64,000 bases of DNA from Mycogone perniciosa. Taxonomy: Eukaryota; Ascomycota; Sordariomycetes; Hypocreales; Hypocreaceae. Under the pieces are notes generated by a model. It was not told the DNA's origin and made no database searches. It worked only from the letters and a program-made list of their open reading frames with translations. Each line of letters begins with the position of its first letter. Within the stretch, counting starts at the first letter, position 1. The translations under genes and the position numbers were made by a program. The stretch is from NCBI GenBank assembly GCA_025331125.1, contig JAOALB010000152.1:60910-124909 (forward strand), in the 5' to 3' direction. This document shows positions 57,293 to 64,000 of the stretch, piece after piece.

Positions 57293-57519
57293 ATGACATA
57301 TTGCGAGGATACCACTAGACGGGTTTGGGCCCCTTATTCTCTTATCAAAAGTGCCTTTTTTCTATCTGGTTCTGCGTACACTGGGAGTCCCAACATCAAA
57401 TAACATTCGTATTGAATAACCAGGGTAACGACGATCTCTTGGATATGAACGGGTGAGAATAACTTGTGAAGTTGGTCTTTGGCAACATTTAGCCTAAACA
57501 AGTGCGATATCAAGAATGC

Positions 57520-60500
57520 TTATGAGCTAGCACGGCCAGCTATAGCCTCTTGGATTCCACTCATCTTTTCCCTCGCTATTCCAACAGCCGTCTCTACCAA
57601 AGCTCGAAACTCCGGATCTCTCTCACTTTCCAAGGCGACATTCTCATTACGAATGATGTCCAGCGTGCCTCGGATGACATTCACATGTGTCTCAACCTTG
57701 GAGTGCAGATTCTCATGGAAGTCGTTTGCCAGAGTGTTGAATCTTTTCTTAAACTCGGTCATGTGGTTCTCGTACATACGTTCGGGGGTGACGCCCCTGT
57801 TGATGATGGCCTTGCGACGTCGATCACTGCCGCTGCCTTTGATGAATGTTAGCTACCTAGGACACTGACGTGATTTCAGGATGTGGCTGACCGGATTCGA
57901 GTCTGGCTTCGTTGTAGGAGCTTTTCATTGCTTGGCCGAAGATGGACGTGCGAATGCCAGTGAGTGCGTCGGTCCCCAGAAGCCTGAGGTTGGTCAGCGA
58001 GATGCGTGAGGACTGTTTGGAGTATCACTGTGAAGGACTTACGAAATATTGCTTTCTAGTTCGGTGTATACATCTTCAACATCCGTGGCCATGAGCTGAG
58101 AGTGAGAATCCAATGCCCGGATAAGGGTAGTCGACGCCACATCGTCATGAATATCATTCTCTGCAGCTTCGTCAACGTGCTATGCTCGAGGCGTTTCAAA
58201 GTGCAACCAGACATACCTAGAAACTCAATCGCCCACTCAGTCACTTCATAGATTGCATGTGCGACACTCTCACGGTGTTCCTGAGTCCAATTGCAAAAGT
58301 TGCCAAAAGGTTGGGAGACGTCCTGCACCATCACCTTCATAGCTTCCTCGTTCCAGTTATGCGTTCCTACCGCGTTGGTATGGTAATCACCGTAGTTTCT
58401 ACAAAAGGCAGCGTAGGTTGCTATGGAAATTGTTAGCTGTATGTCCGGGTCGAGGTTCATGACCAGGAATGAATACAGTGATGCCACTATTTAAGTTAGA
58501 TTAGCTGGTGAGTGCTTTCAGGAAGAGTGATGCTTACCCCTGCCCAATGACCACATTCAGCTATTGCGCCATTGCTCCAATCGGAAGTCTGTCGTTCTAC
58601 GAAATGTCAGATATCCCACACATCAGGAGATGATTGACTAAACTTGCCGTCGAAGATAAGTTGCTTGAACTCTCGCTTCATAGACGTGCCAGTGGTATTG
58701 ACTGTAGAAGTACGCCCGAGTAACTCCTCCACAAACGTTCAGCCAAGAAAGTTATCGATGATTCCATCAACATGAACCTACCCTTTGAAGCCGGCCATCA
58801 ATGGTGTTCAAGGTCTGACGAATAAGTGCCTTCCTCTCTGCCGTCATGTTCCCAGCTCCAGACTGCACCCATAGCTCAACGTCAGCCACAAAAGCAGGGA
58901 TATCATTCCGGATATAGTTGGTCGCTATATGGAGCTGGCTTTCTGCAACGATCGAAATGCAATGCTTGCGAACTGCCTTGACGCCACTGAGGTCCAAGTA
59001 TGGGAGGAAGTCAGGCCCGTTGAGATCTCGGTGCTCCCAATAGTCTGTGTTGCTGACACAAAATACTTGCAGTGTGTTGTTTGGGACTTTGTCTCTGTAC
59101 GTGTTGTGGAGGCTTCCTATGACGCTGGCGTTCCGAGTTGTCATGAGGAGCTTTTTCAGCCTATGGCGATGTGTAAGTACATATGTCGTGGCTGAAGTTC
59201 GGGGTGCTGAGGACTCACGAGAACCCTGTCTTTTTGATGGTTGCCCTAGAGCAATGAAGCGGATTAATAATGTAGTTGTTCCCCAGGCCTGCGATTAGAC
59301 GTACCTCTTCTTTCTTGCATCTCGATCCAGTGTCGATTCCTCCTCAGGGTCTGACCAGTCTTCTTGTTCGAGGATGTACTCGATTTCACGCAACTCGCTC
59401 TGCTCGGTAGTAATTGTGTTTAAGAGGGTTTGAATCCTCCGGGATATATCTCCTTTCCAGTCTTTCTTAGCCTCTTCTGCTCTAATGTCCTAGTCATCCG
59501 TCAGAGGGTTGCAAATAGGAGCTGTGGTATGTGAACTCACATCTGACTTTGTGCATATGATACCGACTTGGGATAGCCGCGCCCGTTTGGCAAGGTCAAA
59601 AACGCTTGAGACTCCTACATCTGTGGTAGCCCTGCCGATGTTGCAGATGGCAAAGATTTGGTCGCATTCGAGTAAGTAGCGTTCGGTGATGTTTTGTCGA
59701 GCAGAGTTGAGATCACGAAGGCCTGTTACCATCGTATTAGTAACACGAATTAAGATCAGAGAGTAAGAATACACTCCGTTGGACTTACCAGGAAGATCAA
59801 CAAGTACAAGTCCTTTGCTCAGAATGTGAGCATTCGAGAATACCCTGGACAAATGAGCAACCTCGATTTTACAGAACAAATGGTAAAGAGTGGTCTCACT
59901 TGATCTTTCGAATATATGGCCAACTTGCTGACTGTGAATTTGACGTTGTTTCCGATGTGAGGTACATCAAATATTCGGAGCAAGCGGCAAGCGATGGAAT
60001 TACCTGGCGACCTCTGGCCACTGATGGGAGTGCGTCTCGAACCCATGATTTTAGGGCCTCCAAGACGACAGACTCAGACCCGGAAATGAGAAACCGTTCA
60101 TCAAGGCGAGAACGGAACATAGCTCGAAACGTGTCGCGGGCAAGCTTCGCTCGTTGTTCGAAGTCGTCTTTTTCAGCAGCCTCAAGCGTATCTCCTTGCA
60201 AGTGGTAATGTCGATAAGAGGGAAGCAGTTCTTCAATTTGAGCAGTGATATCTTCCATGTTGAATGTTTCAACGTCGATTGCGAAGTTGTCTGCGGCGTG
60301 GTAGTGATATTCTGTGACTACGCATGTGCATGCAGCTCCGCTGTTACTCTGTCCAGTGATCAGAACTCTCAAGGGCCCCAGAATTGGGTAGATATTGCTA
60401 CTCACTGTTCTAGCGAGTCCTTTGCAGTCCAACAGGGAGTTGAGAAGACTGCTTTTTCCTGTAAGAGACGATTGTAAACTCAGCCGAACCTGCTATAATG

Positions 60501-61343
60501 GCCTGTTTTCGCATGACCTACCAACGCCAGAATCGCCAACAAATCCCACAGTTCGCGTAGATGGACACTGGAAATCAGCCAAGCGCTTAGCCTCAGAATG
60601 GAGCCGTCGCATCACTGAATCCGGATCTTGATGCAGCGAGCTATTTCCAAGAGCATTCCGCATCTCCGCGGCAAGAGACTTGGTGTCCATAAATGCCTGC
60701 TGGAATGATGGCTCATGGAAGGGATCCTCTGGCGTTTCTTCGTCCTGGACTTCATGGCGTACACGATTAAAACGGGAGCTCGACCGTCGTCGGCGAGAAG
60801 AGTCGCTGCGATCTGAAGCCTGGCTCTCGGGCTCGAGACGCACCACTTGGTTATCAGAACCGCTTGCAACTCTGTCAACAGCGGCGACAATGTCACCCAG
60901 GCTCAAAGGATCCACGCTAGATAGTCTAATGTTTCCTAGACGGTCCTCGATAGTGCTATTATCGTTTTCCTGCGCAGGTGGGGAGGCGACAGGTGATCCC
61001 ACGGAGCTTTCATTCTGCAACGGAGACGAAGACGCTGGAGGGGTGAAGACGATCGACGGCGTAGAGTGCGATGTAAATCTGCTAGGTGTACTCGTGGTGT
61101 AGTTGCTGCTGGGCACACTTTCTTGAAGTCCTTCAATGGAGGGGAGTGGAATTTCCCCATTGGCGAAAATTCGAGGACTTCTTGAGCTCTCGCGACTTGG
61201 AGAGGTGGAGGCAGAGATTCTGCGCTGGGGATTAGCTGTATTGCCATTTGGAGGCGGAACAGAGAATGTGGATTGCTGCCAAGATGTTAGAACAGGTCAT
61301 CTCAACGCAGGAAGCTAATATTGGCAATTGATTTTACATCCAT
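57520..61343 (-). CDS. Dynamin-like large GTPase, SLIP-GC-like
   Basis: Sixteen exons: 61343-61338, 61275-60522, 60458-60406, 60348-59900, 59844-59789, 59722-59541, 59489-59305, 59245-59219, 59160-58782, 58726-58648, 58596-58538, 58486-58477, 58420-58217, 58166-58043, 57983-57892 and 57836-57520. They sum to 2976 bases, 991 residues, with phase kept at every junction. Residues 1-190 are Ser/Pro/Arg-rich. The GTPase has G1 GDSGVGKSS (about 249-257, split by an intron), G3 VLVDLPG (about 434-440) and G4 TKSD (497-500). The C-terminal half is helical (KKDWKGDISRRIQTLLNTI, WAIEFLAAENDIHDDV, MTEFKKRFNTLANDFHENL). This layout matches the 'nuclear GTPase SLIP-GC' family found scattered in fungi and animals; its role in fungi is unknown. 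Intron 58647-58597 is GC-AG and exon 12 has only 10 bases. Confidence 0.8.
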
Positions 61344-62640
61344 GGCCAATTGAGGCACAGAAAGCGGCTTATTCGGACTGATAGTGGTTCCTATACTGAA
61401 CAAAACGGGGGCTTAGATATATTCATAAATTTGTAGAAGCGTGGCGGCATTAAATGAAGAACGAAGCCCCTCTTCATTTGGTTTCTTCACTGCGGCTGAG
61501 CCTACATGAGGGCGCTTAGGGGCGGCATCTTCAGGCCTTTATCGTTTCATCGGCTTCAAGGTGGCCGCAAAGGTGGTTCCCGCCCTGGTCCGGGGTTGCC
61601 AGACCATCCAATCGCATACGTTTGTTCACGAATCTCACAACCAACATGCATATTGTCATCACAGCTCATTGGCGCTGAGTGAGGGCTGCTGATCTTCAGT
61701 CTATTTATATATATATGGCTCTCAAGGCTCATGTAGTCGTATACGGCTTTTTATTCGGGAGTTCTTAGCATAGCCGAGGTCCTTCCTCATTGGGCTCAAA
61801 CCATAACACTACTTACCTAAGTAACGATTCTACCAATCACAAGGCAACGAAACGACAGCACACTGATCAGAAAAGTGAGGAAATATATGATACTTCCACA
61901 CTCTTGCTGTTGCCAGCCAGGTGGGATAAAGTTGCGAATTAAATACATAAAAATATAGAAGGGAATAAATGACTGTGAAGCTGCAGAACCCGTGGAATTC
62001 CAAAGAATAGCTCGTCAGGATGAAGTTCATATCCGTGATAAATTGTCATACAATATGATGTTGACAGATTGTGATGATTTACCTAATTGGCACTAGGCCA
62101 AAGAGAACCACCTTCATTTCCATATATGCATTGTCTGTGGTCATTCCCCTCGCATCCACTATTGCACCCTGAATTTGTCAACCTCAGTAACGGATTATTC
62201 CACATCACGGCACATTCCATAACATGACACATTCCTTCATTCCAACGCACATTCCTTGATTCCCAACTAGCTTGCAATAACAGCCGGATCCGTAAGTCAA
62301 TAACGATATTATAACAGTCAGATTTCCTAGTTTTCCTAGATCCGGATGGTCATGATCAATTAGTTAGCAAGTTTTCATGTATTTAAGCAACAGCTTTTCC
62401 CACCTAACTTGGGATCAGCAAGAGTGTCGAATTCTATTATTTTATGCATTCGTCAATGAGCCCTTATACAGTTAATCTGTGATTGATAGTTATAAGCCCG
62501 GTCTGCATCAGGTTTTTCCACATAGCTTCCACTTCGCAACAATAACACTATCAATATAACATTGACCTCTTCCCGGGTTATCCTAAAGGGACCAAGCAAC
62601 TAGGATCTATAGATCAACTCTATTAAACAGCTAGCTACCA
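61344..62640. other. Intergenic transition to AT-rich DNA
   Basis: 1.3 kb upstream of the GTPase gene. GC content falls from left to right; no gene, tRNA or intact repeat recognised. Short open frames on the minus strand (61830-62277) lack support. Confidence 0.5.
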
Positions 62641-63391
62641 GCTATAATATTTAGAAGTACGTTAATCCGGATACTAGTAATAAGCCTGTAATTAGTGAGC
62701 CTAAGGCTCCTACCCTTCAGACAGTCTGGCTGGAAGCAATAAGCATTATAAGCCTTAATGCTGTACAGCTAGCAGAACTTAAGCTTTTTAGGGAGGAATA
62801 CAATTTCTAATATAAACAGTATAGTAACTATTTTAAGGCCTTAGGAAAGCTTATAATCCAGATTCAGGAAACAGTCGGTTCCTGGAACTATATAATCTTA
62901 AAGAAAGTAACAGTCCCTAAGCAACTTCAAGCTCTTAAAGACTAACTTAAGCCGAACAACTAGGCTATACAGGATAAAGCAAAGCAGGCTTACCTGGAAG
63001 CCTTTAAAGGCATTAAATGAATGAAAATTCAAGATTAGCTAAGCTGTTGGCAGATAGCACTTGAAGAAGCCATTAAGGCCGACTTGCCAGAGACTAAAAA
63101 CCTTTAACTAACTTAAGATCTCTTAAACGTTATCTAAAAGATTAACTTGATTTTCGCAAGTAATTAGATTAGCGAAATTAAATGAAAAGGACTGAAAGAA
63201 GCTAATAATATATAGCAGAAAGAATATAATACACTTTTTATTAGCTAAGTCTTCGATTATTAATACAGGTTAAAGATAAATGCACTTAAAGGAGTATTTC
63301 CTGCATTCCAGGGAAAAAAACCTACTCCCTTATTGAAAAATAAATTAAATATATACTTTTAATACCTCTATAGCATAAATTATTAATATTC
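62641..63391 (+). mobile_element. Degraded copia-type retrotransposon, gag-like remnant
   Basis: From about 62711 to 63105 one plus-strand frame keeps protein-like sequence (LQTVWLEAISIISLNAVQ, then FKALGKLIIQIQETVGSWNY and KADLPETKN) resembling Ty1/copia gag (UBN2-type), but it is cut by at least five stop codons (TAA, TAA, TAG, TGA, TAG). High AT and many TA steps fit C-to-T decay by RIP. No start, no intact product. The reverse-transcriptase part is not present in the window. Confidence 0.6.
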
Positions 63392-63396
63392 CTTAT
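63392..63396. repeat. Left target-site duplication CTTAT
   Basis: Direct repeat CTTAT bordering the 172-bp element on its left; its partner is at 63569-63573. Confidence 0.65.
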
Positions 63397-63568
63397 TGTC
63401 ACGGCACCGACCGTGACGCGATGTTGACGCCCTGTCACGTGAGCTCCGGTCACGTGACCAGGCCCCAACGCGTTCCTAGCTATAGCTTTCCATAGAGCCT
63501 CAGGGCTTCCTTACTCTCTACGGCATAATAACGATATTTGCCCTGACCTGCCTTCCCGTGCCGTGATA
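63397..63568. mobile_element. 172-bp solo-LTR or MITE-like element with 5-bp target duplication
   Basis: The element begins TGTCACGGCAC and ends GTGCCGTGATA; the ends are inverted repeats with one mismatch in 11 (the mismatch is G/C to A/T). CTTAT precedes it at 63392-63396 and is repeated directly after it at 63569-63573, as expected for a target-site duplication. It is GC-rich against its AT-rich surroundings and has two GTCACGTGA words near 63437 and 63451. TG...TA ends with a C-to-T change from CA plus a 5-bp duplication suit a solo LTR; its small size and inverted ends also suit a MITE. Confidence 0.7.
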
Positions 63569-63573
63569 CTTAT
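63569..63573. repeat. Right target-site duplication CTTAT
   Basis: Direct repeat CTTAT bordering the 172-bp element on its right; its partner is at 63392-63396. Confidence 0.65.
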
Positions 63574-63927
63574 ACTACTATTTTATTAAGTTAATCCGAC
63601 TATTAGGCTGGGTTTTAAACACCTAAATATAATAAGAAATCGATAAAAAGCTTAAAAATAATAAGCTTAAAGACCAGGTTAAAAAAGCTAGAGTATAGGT
63701 TAAAAAGTTGAAGTTTTTAGCTAAAAAAGACTTAAAATAATAAAAAAAACAGGAAAAACAGGAAAAATAAAAAGAACTAGTTATTTTAAGCGCTTCTTTT
63801 GCATTAAAGGCATTAATTGCATCGAAAACCATTAAAGTATTATTCGCGATAGCTATTTATCTATTAAGAGACTCATTTATCTTAGATTCTAGGTTAAGCT
63901 TTTATATCTGCAATAATAAGGATAGAG
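63574..63927 (+). mobile_element. Continuation of degraded copia-type element (protease-like remnant)
   Basis: AT-rich DNA coding for a Lys-rich stretch full of stops, then near 63860-63915 a frame reading DSFILDSRLSFYICNN, which recalls the copia protease active site (W-I-L-D-S-G-x-S-x-H-x-x-N) with key residues lost. It probably belongs to the same relic as the gag-like part left of the 172-bp element. Confidence 0.45.
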
Positions 63928-64000
63928 TGTGACGATCCGGGTTGATTCTCAAGGGATAAACCGAGGTTCGTGGGTTTATGTTGACAGAGAGGTCAGGGAT
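63928..64000. mobile_element. Possible start of another inserted element (TGTGACGATCC...)
   Basis: At 63928 the AT-rich relic changes abruptly to balanced-GC sequence beginning TGTGACGATCCGGG, an LTR-like 5' end. The window stops 73 bases later, so the other end, internal genes and target duplication cannot be seen. Confidence 0.4.

Noticed and set aside
63623..63832. Minus-strand open frame rich in Phe and Ser
   Set aside because: A by-product of A-rich/T-rich decayed transposon DNA; the plus strand carries the retroelement remnant.
1..64000. tRNA, rRNA and CRISPR features
   Set aside because: I looked for T-loop GGTTCGA-type words with plausible arms, rRNA-like blocks and regularly spaced repeats and found none that hold up by eye; a covariance-model scan would be decisive.

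Overview
The window is nuclear DNA of a filamentous ascomycete. Most protein-coding genes are split by short introns of about 49 to 140 bases with GT-AG ends and CTAAC/CTGAC-type branch points. Genes lie on both strands with no operons, many proteins are fungus-specific (KTR mannosyltransferase, CAP59-type mannosyltransferase, NACHT-WD40, 2EXR), and AT-rich blocks carry stop-ridden retroelement remains that look like repeat-induced point mutation (RIP). The protein kinase C N-terminus and the overall gene style fit Sordariomycetes, perhaps Hypocreales, but the class assignment is inference.

Layout. 0-20 kb is a dense housekeeping region: the 3' part of ALG3, an EIF1AD-like protein, a BSC6-like MFS permease, a HAD phosphatase, SHE9/MDM33, protein kinase C, a mitochondrial acyl-CoA dehydrogenase facing mitochondrial ribosomal protein uS12m, a KTR mannosyltransferase and LCP5. 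At 20-27 kb come a membrane-anchored glycosyltransferase with a Pro-rich tail and a STAND/NLR-type NACHT-WD40 protein. At 27-43 kb come RPC5, PAT1, a 2EXR protein, an EMP70/TM9SF protein, MED4 facing QCR10 (built from six tiny exons), and ALG10. At 43-50 kb come a small conserved unknown protein, a steryl-acetyl-hydrolase-like esterase and a CAP59-type mannosyltransferase sandwiched between two AT-rich blocks. At 50-61 kb come a CHIP-like U-box ligase, a NIPA-like Mg transporter, mitochondrial dihydroorotate dehydrogenase and a 16-exon dynamin-like large GTPase. From about 61.4 kb the window runs into gene-poor, AT-rich DNA with a degraded copia-type element, a short TG...TA element with a 5-bp target duplication, and the start of another insertion.

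Functional links. Several genes serve protein glycosylation in the ER/Golgi (ALG3, ALG10, KTR, and probably the two other transferases). Several serve mitochondria (SHE9, acyl-CoA dehydrogenase, uS12m, QCR10, DHODH). The accessory parts most worth attention are the NACHT-WD40 gene, which has a candidate N-terminal amyloid-like motif and nearly identical WD repeats, the large GTPase with a 10-base exon and a GC-AG intron, and the nested transposon remains at the right edge. All splice models were built by eye from frame continuity and splice signals, with exon sums checked to be multiples of three.
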